A stretch of DNA of 13,791 nucleotides from CAYLKS01 sp964384205 [NCBI: uncultured bacterium]. GTDB taxonomy: Bacteria > JAGOEH01. Below the pieces are notes generated by a model. That model made no database searches, was not told the origin of the DNA, and saw nothing but the letters and a program-made list of their open reading frames with translations. Position 1 is the first letter of the stretch, and each line of letters begins with the position of its first letter. Position numbers and translations under genes: made by a program. The DNA is taken from NCBI GenBank assembly GCA_964384205.1, contig CAYLKS010000013.1, forward strand, positions 42,340 through 56,130. Direction: 5' to 3'. Positions 1-6,055 of this stretch are shown here, one piece after another.

Positions 1-141
1 ACAATAATAAAAATAGATTTTTTTGTATATAATAAATTAATTGAGAGGCAGTGTATAATTAATTGTGTCACCCTCTTGAAGGAAGAAATGCTTTTGTGTA
101 GCTTTTTTTTTAAAAATTACTTCAAGGAGGTGAACCAATGA
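1..141 (+). CDS. Possible C-terminal end of an unidentified gene, cut by the left edge
   Basis: This frame is open from the first base to a TGA at 139-141, about 46 codons with no start inside that is clearly preferred. The predicted end is rich in Ile, Phe, Cys and Lys and matches no family I recognise. In sequence this AT-rich an open run of this length arises by chance fairly often, so length alone is weak support. The better argument is that its stop shares the ATGA at 138-141 with a downstream ATG that has a near-perfect Shine-Dalgarno, the usual geometry of translationally coupled genes. It could equally be a chance frame in a leader region. Confidence 0.25.
   Translation, partial: TIIKIDFFVYNKLIERQCIINCVTLLKEEMLLCSFFFKNYFKEVNQ
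124..133 (+). promoter_or_regulatory. Near-perfect Shine-Dalgarno site
   Basis: AAGGAGGTGA is complementary to the usual 3' end of bacterial 16S rRNA over its whole length. GGAGG (126-130) lies seven bases before an ATG at 138. It is the strongest ribosome-binding site in the window, stronger than those of the essential genes, although it leads only to a 29-codon ORF. Confidence 0.55.
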
Positions 142-227
142 ACAAATTAATTATTGAACAATTAGCAAGTGAATTCAAAAGGATTATAAATATTTATCAA
201 GAAGGCTCGGGTGTTTTGATATATTGA
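138..227 (+). CDS. Small 29-residue ORF with a strong ribosome-binding site; possibly a truncated gene
   Basis: The ORF starts at ATG 138 and stops at TGA 225-227. The peptide begins MNKLIIEQLASEFKRI, an amphipathic, helix-like start, and ends GSGVLIY. The start is chosen because of the near-perfect Shine-Dalgarno at 124-133 and the ATGA overlap with the frame before it. I recognise no family. The strong initiation site and the abrupt stop fit either a genuine small protein or the 5' end of a gene broken by a stop. The same frame continues past the TGA for 12 codons before TAA at 264. A leader peptide is less likely, because the next promoter (345-375) lies downstream and separates it from the radical SAM gene. 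Confidence 0.35.
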   Translation: MNKLIIEQLASEFKRIINIYQEGSGVLIY

Positions 228-344
228 GGGATGTATTTAGACAATGAAAAAATGGGAGTGACATAATTTATTTGATATTACCGATGGAATTTTAAAAAAT
301 GATCCTATCTATCTTATTTTTATATAAAATAATAAAAAAAATAG
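228..344 (+). other. Non-coding or decayed stretch before the radical SAM gene
   Basis: No complete gene is visible here. Two short open runs look mildly protein-like. One is 228-263, in frame with the small ORF at 138. The other is 262-327 in the neighbouring frame and reads FDITDGILKNDPIYLIFI before a TAA. They could be pieces of one gene that began at 138 and was broken by a stop and a frameshift. Both are short enough to be chance, and no homologue comes to mind. Confidence 0.2.
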
Positions 345-375
345 TTGACAAATTAGCAAATATTTTGTTTATTAT
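345..375 (+). promoter_or_regulatory. Candidate sigma70-type promoter for the radical SAM / yraN unit
   Basis: A consensus -35 TTGACA (345-350) is followed after 19 bases by TATTAT (370-375, five of six matches to TATAAT). The spacer is longer than the preferred 17, so it may be a weak promoter. A poorer -10 (TTTATT, 368-373) would give 17. The inferred start lies about 25-30 bases before the ATG at 410. Confidence 0.5.
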
Positions 376-409
376 AAGGTGAAAATAAATAATATTCAGG
401 AGTGTGGTA

Positions 410-1402
410 ATGATAGAAGCTCAATTTTATGAAAAAATTGGCGATGATAAAATTCGTTGTGGTTTATGCCCCCATAATTGTATATTAAAAGAAGGACAGC
501 GTGGTCTTTGTAGAGGAAGAAAAGTAATTGAGGGGAAGTTGATAGCATTAACTTATGGAGAAGCTGTAAGCGTATCAATGGATCCTATTGAAAAAAAGCC
601 TTTGTACCATTATTTCCCGGGTACCAATATTATCTCATTAGGTCCAAATGCTTGTAATTTAAAATGTATTTGGTGTCAAAATTATGACGTTTCTCAAAAT
701 GAAGTACCTACACGTTCTGTTTCTCCGGAAGTATTATTAAATGTAGCAAATTCCAATGATGTTGTTGGTGTTGCTTTCACTTATACAGAACCTTTGATGA
801 TGTATGAATTCATAATTGATACAGCAAAGCTTTTTAAAGAATATAATAAAAAAATTGTATTAGTAACTAATGGTTATATTAATCGAAAGCCTTTAGAAAA
901 ATTATTACCTTTTGTGGATGCGATGAATATAGATCTTAAAGGATTTTCCGATGAATTTTATAAAAAATATACTAATGGGATTTTAGATTATGTTTTAGAT
1001 ACAATAAAAATTGCGTATAAAGCTGGAGTATTTATAGAAATAACCAATTTACTTATCCCTAATTTAAATGATGAACTGGCTGAAATTGAGGGTATGGCAA
1101 AATGGATTTCAAAATTAAGTCCAGATATTCCATTACATTTTTCACGTTATTTTCCAACTTATAAATGTAATCAACCACCTACACCGGAAAAGACTATATA
1201 CAGTGCTTATTCTATTGCAAAAAAATATTTAAATTTTGTGTATCCCGGGAATATCAAAATAAATGGTTTATCTAATACTTATTGCAAAAAGTGTAATCAT
1301 TTATTAGTAGAGAGACCAGGTCTTTTTGTCGCAAAAACGTTTTTTGACGAAAATGGGTTATGTCCTAATTGTGGAGAAGATAACAACTTTGTAATAAAAT
1401 AA
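410..1402 (+). CDS. amrS: AmmeMemoRadiSam system radical SAM enzyme (pyruvate formate-lyase-activating-enzyme-like)
   Basis: A 330-residue radical SAM protein of the PflA-like subgroup conserved with Memo and AMMECR1 proteins; its reaction is not established. The [4Fe-4S]/SAM motif CNLKCIWC has Cys82, Cys86 and Cys89. An N-terminal cysteine-rich segment (CGLCPHNC and GLCRGRK, Cys17, 20, 24, 34) and a C-terminal double CxxC (Cys292/295 and Cys318/321) are both typical of this subfamily and probably bind metal. ATG 410 is chosen as the start because AGGAG (398-402) sits seven bases before it; a GTG at 404 in the same frame would sit only one base from that site. yraN follows six bases later. 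Neither memo nor AMMECR1 is in the window, so any system partners are elsewhere. Family assignment is confident, function is not. Confidence 0.9.
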   Translation: MIEAQFYEKIGDDKIRCGLCPHNCILKEGQRGLCRGRKVIEGKLIALTYGEAVSVSMDPIEKKPLYHYFPGTNIISLGPNACNLKCIWCQNYDVSQNEVPTRSVSPEVLLNVANSNDVVGVAFTYTEPLMMYEFIIDTAKLFKEYNKKIVLVTNGYINRKPLEKLLPFVDAMNIDLKGFSDEFYKKYTNGILDYVLDTIKIAYKAGVFIEITNLLIPNLNDELAEIEGMAKWISKLSPDIPLHFSRYFPTYKCNQPPTPEKTIYSAYSIAKKYLNFVYPGNIKINGLSNTYCKKCNHLLVERPGLFVAKTFFDENGLCPNCGEDNNFVIK

Positions 1403-1408
1403 AGACTA

Positions 1409-1765
1409 ATGTCCCAAAATTTAGATTTTGGAAGGTTAGGAGAGTCTTTAGCTTGTGATTATTTGAAAAAGAATGGTTTTATTATATTAAAACGTAATTT
1501 TTATTGTAAATATGGAGAAATAGATATAATTGCCACTAAAAATAAAGTTCTTCATTTTATTGAAATTAAAACAAGACATGGATTAGATTTTGGAGATCCA
1601 ATTTTTGCTATTAATGCTTTTAAACAGGAAAAGATAAAAAAAACGGCTCTTATTTTTCTCTCAGAATTAGAAGAAGATAATTTTGTAGGGTATATCTTTG
1701 ATGCTTTAACTATAGTTTTTACCTTGGATAAATATAATATAGAATTTTTTGAAAATATTTTTTGA
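1409..1765 (+). CDS. yraN: YraN family protein (UPF0102), restriction-endonuclease-like fold
   Basis: A 118-residue protein matching the YraN/UPF0102 family: GRLGESLACDYLKK near residue 8, then GEID (36-39) and EIKTR (52-56). These reproduce the D/E...ExK active-site pattern of the PD-(D/E)xK nuclease fold, with Asp39, Glu52 and Lys54 as the likely metal-binding/catalytic set. The family is widespread and its role is unclear, possibly DNA processing. The length is normal. It begins six bases after the radical SAM stop, so the two are almost certainly co-transcribed. No good Shine-Dalgarno is visible before ATG 1409. A 7-bp hairpin (CCAAAAT 1414-1420 with ATTTTGG 1425-1431) lies directly after the start codon and could lower its translation. 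Confidence 0.88.
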   Translation: MSQNLDFGRLGESLACDYLKKNGFIILKRNFYCKYGEIDIIATKNKVLHFIEIKTRHGLDFGDPIFAINAFKQEKIKKTALIFLSELEEDNFVGYIFDALTIVFTLDKYNIEFFENIF

Positions 1766-1858
1766 TATTCTCTTTTTTTGAGATGGAAGTTATAATAATT
1801 AAAGATAGTTTAGTTTGCCAAATTATTTTAAAGGTCAATGTTTGTATTATTTAGTCAT

Positions 1859-1882
1859 CTGGTAGATTTTATACCAGTTTTT
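1859..1882 (+). terminator. Candidate intrinsic terminator after yraN
   Basis: CTGGTA (1859-1864) and TACCAG (1872-1877) form a six-base-pair stem with a seven-base loop, followed directly by TTTTT (1878-1882). It lies about 94 bases after the yraN stop. The stem is short, with three G-C pairs, so termination may be partial. Confidence 0.45.
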
Positions 1883-2057
1883 ACTATGGAATTTGTAGTT
1901 TTTCAAAAAAAGATATAAGAACTAAATGAAAAGAATTGTGCAAATAGAAGTTAAAAGTTAATGTTGAATTTCCAATAATTATTTTTCCTACGATTTTTTA
2001 TCAAATAATATATTTATCATTATAATTTTATTTTCATAAACAATGGTTAATAAGTGC

Positions 2058-2086
2058 TTGACTTAGTTAATATTTTTTCTTAATAT
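2058..2086 (+). promoter_or_regulatory. Candidate promoter for the lysS-lol-mcs-clpC-tamB operon
   Basis: TTGACT (2058-2063, five of six matches to TTGACA) and TAATAT (2081-2086, four of six) are separated by exactly 17 bases. The implied transcript start near 2092 gives a leader of about 50 bases before ATG 2144. This is the only good promoter I see before the seven-gene operon, and it resembles a housekeeping rather than a heat-shock promoter. Confidence 0.5.
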
Positions 2087-2104
2087 TTTACGATATTTAG
2101 GGTA

Positions 2105-2129
2105 TTATATTAATTTGGAACTAATATAA
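2105..2129. repeat. Perfect 8-base inverted repeat in the lysS leader
   Basis: TTATATTA (2105-2112) and TAATATAA (2122-2129) are exact reverse complements separated by nine bases. The repeat lies between the promoter and the lysS Shine-Dalgarno (AGGAG, 2133-2137). As an all-AT stem it would be weak as RNA. As DNA it could be an operator for a dimeric regulator. In sequence of this composition it could also be chance. Confidence 0.3.
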
Positions 2130-2143
2130 AAAAGGAGAAAAAA

Positions 2144-3628
2144 ATGAGTGAATTAGCGGGATTAGATCCTATTAAAGTAAGACATGAAAAGTTAAACAAA
2201 CTTCAAGAATTAGGGATATTACCATATAAATATTATTTTGAGAAAACTCATACATCAGTAGAAATACTGGAGAATGCTGAAGAATTAATTGAAAAGGAGA
2301 CCTATGTTAAATTTGCTGGAAGGTTGATGTCTTTAAGAGAAATGGGAAAATCAAAATTTGGTCATTTGCAGGATACTTATGGCAAAATTCAAATATATAT
2401 CAGAAAAGATGTTATTGGAGAAGATGAATTTAACCTTTTTAAGTATTATGATATTGGAGATCATTTTGGGGTAGAGGGTAAAGTTTTTAAAACAAAAACT
2501 GGTGAAATAACTATTGTTGTTGAAAAAATTGAATTATTGAGTAAGTCATTGTTACCATTGCCTGAAAAATGGCATGGTTTGAAGGATGTTGAAACCAGAT
2601 ATAGACAAAGATATGTGGATTTAATTGTCAATCCAGATGTTCGAGAAACATTTATCAAGAGAACACAAATTATAAAAGCTGTTAGAGAATTTTTAGATAA
2701 TAAAGGTTTTTTAGAAGTAGAAACTCCAATTCTTCAGCCAATATACGGTGGTGCAAATGCAAGACCTTTTAAAACGCATCACAATGCTCTTGATATTGAT
2801 TTATATCTTAGAATAGCCGATGAATTATATTTAAAGAGATTAATTGTTGGTGGTTTTGAGAAAGTTTATGAAATTGGAAAAGATTTTAGAAATGAAGGAA
2901 TGGATAGAAATCATAATCCAGAATTTACAATGATTGAATTTTATCAAGCTTATGTTGATTATAATTACCTTATGGATTTAGTGGAAGAACTTATTACGAC
3001 AGTGGCAAAAAAAGTTAATAATACTTTGATCGTAAAAAATCCGGATTTTGAAATAGATTTAACTCCGCCATGGGAAAGATTATCTTTATATGATTCAATC
3101 AAAAAATATACAGGGGTTGATATATCTAATATGACAAGGGAAGAGCTCCTTAAGTTATGTAAAGAAAAAGGAATGGAAGTTGAAGATAATTTTAATAGAG
3201 GGCAATTAATAGATGAATTATTTGGTGAATTTGTTGAACCTAATTTGATTAACCCTACTTTTATTTATGATTATCCAATAGAAATGTCTCCTCTTGCGAA
3301 ATTGCATAGAACAAAAAAAGGTTTAACTGAAAGATTTGAGTTGATAGTTGCTAAAAAAGAATTGTGTAATGCTTTTTCAGAATTGAATGATCCGCTTGAT
3401 CAGAAAGATAGATTTTTAAAACAGATGGAGTTTCGAAGATTAGGAGATGAAGAAGCTCAGATGATGGATGAAGATTATGTACGAGCTTTAGAATATGGTT
3501 TGCCACCTACAGGTGGGGTTGGTATTGGTATTGATAGATTAACAATGTTATTGACAGGAGCGCCCTCGATTAGAGATGTTATATTATTTCCTCAAATGAA
3601 ACCCGAAAACAAACAATTAAACAAATGA
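2144..3628 (+). CDS. lysS: Lysyl-tRNA synthetase, class II
   Basis: Charges tRNA-Lys with lysine in the cytoplasm. The 494 residues have the normal bacterial layout. An N-terminal OB-fold anticodon-binding domain spans about 55-135 (FAGRLMSLREMGKSKFGHLQD). The class II catalytic domain has motif 1 around ETPILQPI (193-200), motif 2 with FRNEG (248-252) followed by MDRNHNPEFT, and motif 3 GGVGIGIDRL (457-466). The usual MSPLAK segment is present at 381-386. The EGMD spelling in motif 2 resembles Bacteroidetes/Chlorobi enzymes. ATG 2144 has AGGAG six bases upstream. Its stop overlaps the next gene's start in an ATGA (3625-3628), so permease translation is probably coupled to it. It is the first gene of the operon. 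Confidence 0.97.
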   Translation: MSELAGLDPIKVRHEKLNKLQELGILPYKYYFEKTHTSVEILENAEELIEKETYVKFAGRLMSLREMGKSKFGHLQDTYGKIQIYIRKDVIGEDEFNLFKYYDIGDHFGVEGKVFKTKTGEITIVVEKIELLSKSLLPLPEKWHGLKDVETRYRQRYVDLIVNPDVRETFIKRTQIIKAVREFLDNKGFLEVETPILQPIYGGANARPFKTHHNALDIDLYLRIADELYLKRLIVGGFEKVYEIGKDFRNEGMDRNHNPEFTMIEFYQAYVDYNYLMDLVEELITTVAKKVNNTLIVKNPDFEIDLTPPWERLSLYDSIKKYTGVDISNMTREELLKLCKEKGMEVEDNFNRGQLIDELFGEFVEPNLINPTFIYDYPIEMSPLAKLHRTKKGLTERFELIVAKKELCNAFSELNDPLDQKDRFLKQMEFRRLGDEEAQMMDEDYVRALEYGLPPTGGVGIGIDRLTMLLTGAPSIRDVILFPQMKPENKQLNK

Positions 3629-4866
3629 ATTTTGAATTTTTTATTGCAAAGAGATATTTCAAAGGAAAAAGAAAAATTGGTTTTATATCGATTGTAACAT
3701 ATTTTGCAACTATTGGCATTGCTATTGGTGTAATGGTATTGAATATTGTACTTTCTGTGATGAACGGATTTGAAGATATTGTTAAAGAGAAGATTATTGG
3801 TGCAATTTCTCATATTCAAGTTGTAAGTTTTCACAATGAAGGTATAGTTGATTATGATTCTTTATGTACAGAAATAAAAAAAATCAAAGGAGTAACAGGT
3901 GTTTCTCCTTTGATTTTTAGCAAATCGGCTATTCAGTCAAAAGAAAATTTAGATGTTATTATTTTAAATGGTATTGATACGAATAGAGTGGATCAGGTGA
4001 TAGATTTACGAAAATACATTATTGGTGGAGTATTGGATTTGGGATTGCAATATGATGAGGAAAGTGGTGATTCTTTACCGGGTATTGTTCTTGGGTATGA
4101 TCTTGCTGATAGATTGAGATTGGTTGTTGGTCAGACTGTTGTACTTGGCAGTTTTAGAACTGTTTCTTTGATGGGAAATATGATGCCAAAGTTGAAAAAA
4201 TGTGTTGTTACGGGTATTTTTAAAAGTGGCTTTTATGATTATGATGCAGCATTTGGTTTTGTATCATTAAAAACAGCACAGAATTTATTTTTTTATGGAA
4301 ATAAAGTAAATCAAATAGATGTTAGAATCAAAGATATGTATCAGGCAAAAAAAATTGCCTCAATTATAGAAAAAAAATTAAAATATCCGTATTATACATT
4401 AAATTGGATTGATAGAAATAAAAAATTATTTACATGGATAAAATTAGAAAAATATGTAATGTTCACTATTTTAAATTTAATTATTTTTGTAGCAGTATTT
4501 AATATTATTTCGGCTTTGATTATGCTTGTTTTAAATAAGACAAAAGAGATAGGTATTTTACGAGCAATGGGAGCTACTAAAAAAAATATTATGAAAATTT
4601 TTATGTATGATGGACTTTCAGCAGGAATAATTGGCGTTATAACAGGTACCTTATTGAGTATTTTAGTATGTTATTTACAGCAAAAATATAAAATAATATC
4701 AATTCCTTCGGATCTATATACAATAGATGCTTTGCCTGTAAAAATGATCGTAAATGATTTTGTTCTTGTAGGATTATCTGGATTAATTTTAAGTTTTCTT
4801 GCTACTTTGTATCCGGCTAAAAAAGCGTCTGAACAGAAACCGGTTGAGGCATTGGTTTATGAATAA
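3625..4866 (+). CDS. lolE: Lipoprotein-releasing ABC transporter permease, LolC/LolE family
   Basis: Inner-membrane permease that, with LolD, extracts mature lipoproteins for transfer to the outer membrane. The 413 residues show the MacB/LolCE topology. The N-terminus begins FFIAKRYFKGKRK and leads into a first membrane helix at about 18-46. A large periplasmic domain (about 47-275) follows, then three helices at about 278-304, 329-352 and 377-398. The LNKTKEIGILRAMGAT segment (303-318) is the family's conserved cytosolic coupling region. Only one LolC/E-type permease is visible, so it probably works as a homodimer (LolF-like) unless a paralogue lies elsewhere; the symbol is therefore approximate. 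The start overlaps lysS by four bases and the end overlaps lolD by eight. A strong hairpin (3879-3918) lies within the gene. Confidence 0.92.
   Translation: MNFEFFIAKRYFKGKRKIGFISIVTYFATIGIAIGVMVLNIVLSVMNGFEDIVKEKIIGAISHIQVVSFHNEGIVDYDSLCTEIKKIKGVTGVSPLIFSKSAIQSKENLDVIILNGIDTNRVDQVIDLRKYIIGGVLDLGLQYDEESGDSLPGIVLGYDLADRLRLVVGQTVVLGSFRTVSLMGNMMPKLKKCVVTGIFKSGFYDYDAAFGFVSLKTAQNLFFYGNKVNQIDVRIKDMYQAKKIASIIEKKLKYPYYTLNWIDRNKKLFTWIKLEKYVMFTILNLIIFVAVFNIISALIMLVLNKTKEIGILRAMGATKKNIMKIFMYDGLSAGIIGVITGTLLSILVCYLQQKYKIISIPSDLYTIDALPVKMIVNDFVLVGLSGLILSFLATLYPAKKASEQKPVEALVYE
3879..3918 (+). terminator. Terminator-like hairpin inside the lolC/E permease gene
   Basis: AAAAATCAAAGGAG (3879-3892) and CTCCTTTGATTTTT (3905-3918) are perfect 14-base reverse complements separated by 12 bases. 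Within the loop, AAC (3894-3896) and GTT (3901-3903) can add three pairs around an AGGT tetraloop. The GGAG/CTCC core followed by TTTTT has the shape of an intrinsic terminator, and the A-rich left arm makes it possibly bidirectional. It encodes residues 86-98 of the permease (KIKGVTGVSPLIF), so it can be fortuitous. Translating ribosomes should disrupt it, which would make it conditional on translation of the permease. Confidence 0.5.
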
Positions 4867-5539
4867 AAATATACTTGTTGTAAAAAAACTTTATAAAACT
4901 TATAGAACAGGTGATGAAATTATTGAAATATTTAAAGAAATGGATTTAGCAATTGAAGGCGGTAAAATTATAGCTTTATATGGCCCATCTGGTTCTGGAA
5001 AAAGCACATTTTTGCATCTTGTTGGTGGTTTGGATAGGCCGGATGAAGGGGAGATTGTGTTAGGAAATGATGTTATCAATAAATTATCGGATGATCAGAT
5101 GTCAAAATTAAGAGCTTATAAAATTGGATATGTGTTTCAATTTCATCATCTTCTTAGTGATTTTTCTGCGATTGAAAATGTTATGATTCCTCAATTGATA
5201 GTGAATAAATCTAAAATGGAAGCTATACAGAGAGCGGAACATTTATTAAATATAGTTGGTTTAAAAAATAGAATGGAGCATAAGCCTGCTGAGCTTTCTG
5301 GTGGAGAAAGGCAAAGAGTGGCAATTGCAAGAGCATTGGCAAATGAACCTGATATTGTGTTAGCGGATGAACCTACTGGAAATCTGGATTTGAAAACAGC
5401 TAATAAAATTATAGATTTAATTATTGATTTAAATAAAAAATTTCATTATACTTTTATTATTGCAACACATGATCCAGAAATTGCAAAAATTGCCGATATT
5501 AGTTTTAAAATTGAAGATTATAAAATAAAAAGGCTTTAG
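4859..5539 (+). CDS. lolD: Lipoprotein-releasing ABC transporter ATPase LolD
   Basis: Cytoplasmic ATPase that powers the LolC/E permease encoded just upstream. The 226 residues, normal for LolD, carry all ABC motifs: Walker A GPSGSGKST (42-50), Q-loop Gln94 in FQFHHLL, signature LSGGERQR (146-153), Walker B DIVLADE (165-171) with the LolD/MacB-type PTGNLD after it, and H-loop His204. ATG 4859 is chosen because GAGG (4846-4849) sits nine bases before it and homology begins at once. Longer in-frame upstream starts would add residues read from within the permease gene in another frame. It overlaps the permease by eight bases, and mcsA begins one base after its stop. Confidence 0.95.
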   Translation: MNKNILVVKKLYKTYRTGDEIIEIFKEMDLAIEGGKIIALYGPSGSGKSTFLHLVGGLDRPDEGEIVLGNDVINKLSDDQMSKLRAYKIGYVFQFHHLLSDFSAIENVMIPQLIVNKSKMEAIQRAEHLLNIVGLKNRMEHKPAELSGGERQRVAIARALANEPDIVLADEPTGNLDLKTANKIIDLIIDLNKKFHYTFIIATHDPEIAKIADISFKIEDYKIKRL

Positions 5540-5540
5540 T

Positions 5541-6053
5541 ATGTTATGTGATAATTGTAAAAAAAATAAAGCAGTATTTTTAGTTAAAGAAATAATGATG
5601 GGTGAAGAAAGGGATATATATCTTTGTCAGTCATGCGCTTTTGATAAGGGCTTGACAGAAGTAGTTTTTGATTTTAAATTTAATTTGAAAAATTTTATCA
5701 ATTCTGTTATTGAAGTAGATGATACTATAGAAGAGCTTTTATCTAATAATAAGGTTTGTGAAAAATGTGGTACTTCTTTAAATGAGATTTTAGAAGATGG
5801 ATTATTGGGGTGTGCTCATTGTTTTGTTTCTTTTATGCCAGTATTAACGCAAATTTATAGTAAAGTTTTTAATACAAAAGAGCATTATGGGAAAATTCCT
5901 ATAAAATTAGAAAAAGAAGTTGAAATTTTAAAAAGACTTGAAGAGTATAAAATAGAGCTTCAAAAGGCAATTAAAGAAGAAAATTATGAAAGAGCTGCAT
6001 TTTTACGCGATAAAATAAAAGAATTATCACAAATCAAAACAGATTCGAATTAG
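5541..6053 (+). CDS. mcsA: McsA, zinc-finger activator/partner of McsB with UVR motif
   Basis: In Firmicutes McsA binds and activates the protein-arginine kinase McsB and supports ClpC. The 170 residues keep the family architecture: two zinc-binding modules with four cysteines each (Cys3, 6, 29, 32 and Cys73, 76, 91, 94), the conserved HYGKIP stretch (115-120), and a C-terminal UVR motif in a coiled coil (about 133-165, EENYERAAFLRDKIKEL). No zinc ligand is missing, in contrast with the altered McsB next door. It begins one base after lolD and ends two bases before mcsB, with only a weak AAGG ribosome site, so coupled translation is likely. Confidence 0.92.
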   Translation: MLCDNCKKNKAVFLVKEIMMGEERDIYLCQSCAFDKGLTEVVFDFKFNLKNFINSVIEVDDTIEELLSNNKVCEKCGTSLNEILEDGLLGCAHCFVSFMPVLTQIYSKVFNTKEHYGKIPIKLEKEVEILKRLEEYKIELQKAIKEENYERAAFLRDKIKELSQIKTDSN

Positions 6054-6055
6054 TT

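Larger units (their letters stand above)
1766..2143. other. Intergenic region between yraN and lysS
   Basis: No convincing gene, tRNA or known riboswitch is visible in these 378 bases. They hold a candidate terminator for the upstream unit (1859-1882), a promoter for lysS (2058-2086), a 10-base direct repeat TTAATATTTT (2067-2076 and 2080-2089) overlapping that promoter, and an AT-only inverted repeat in the lysS leader (2105-2129). No CIRCE element and no tandem CtsR-type GTCAAA heptad was seen. Confidence 0.6.

Noticed and set aside
3036-3049. Perfect 14-base palindrome AAAATCCGGATTTT inside lysS
   Set aside because: It has no loop, no T tract and lies in conserved coding sequence with normal codons; most likely chance.
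4343-4360. Six-base inverted repeat AGGCAA/TTGCCT in the permease gene
   Set aside because: Short stem over an A run without a T tract after it; explained by the coding sequence.
4799-4858. Longer in-frame lolD start upstream of ATG 4859
   Set aside because: It would add about 20 basic residues read from inside the permease gene in another frame; the Shine-Dalgarno and homology both fit 4859.
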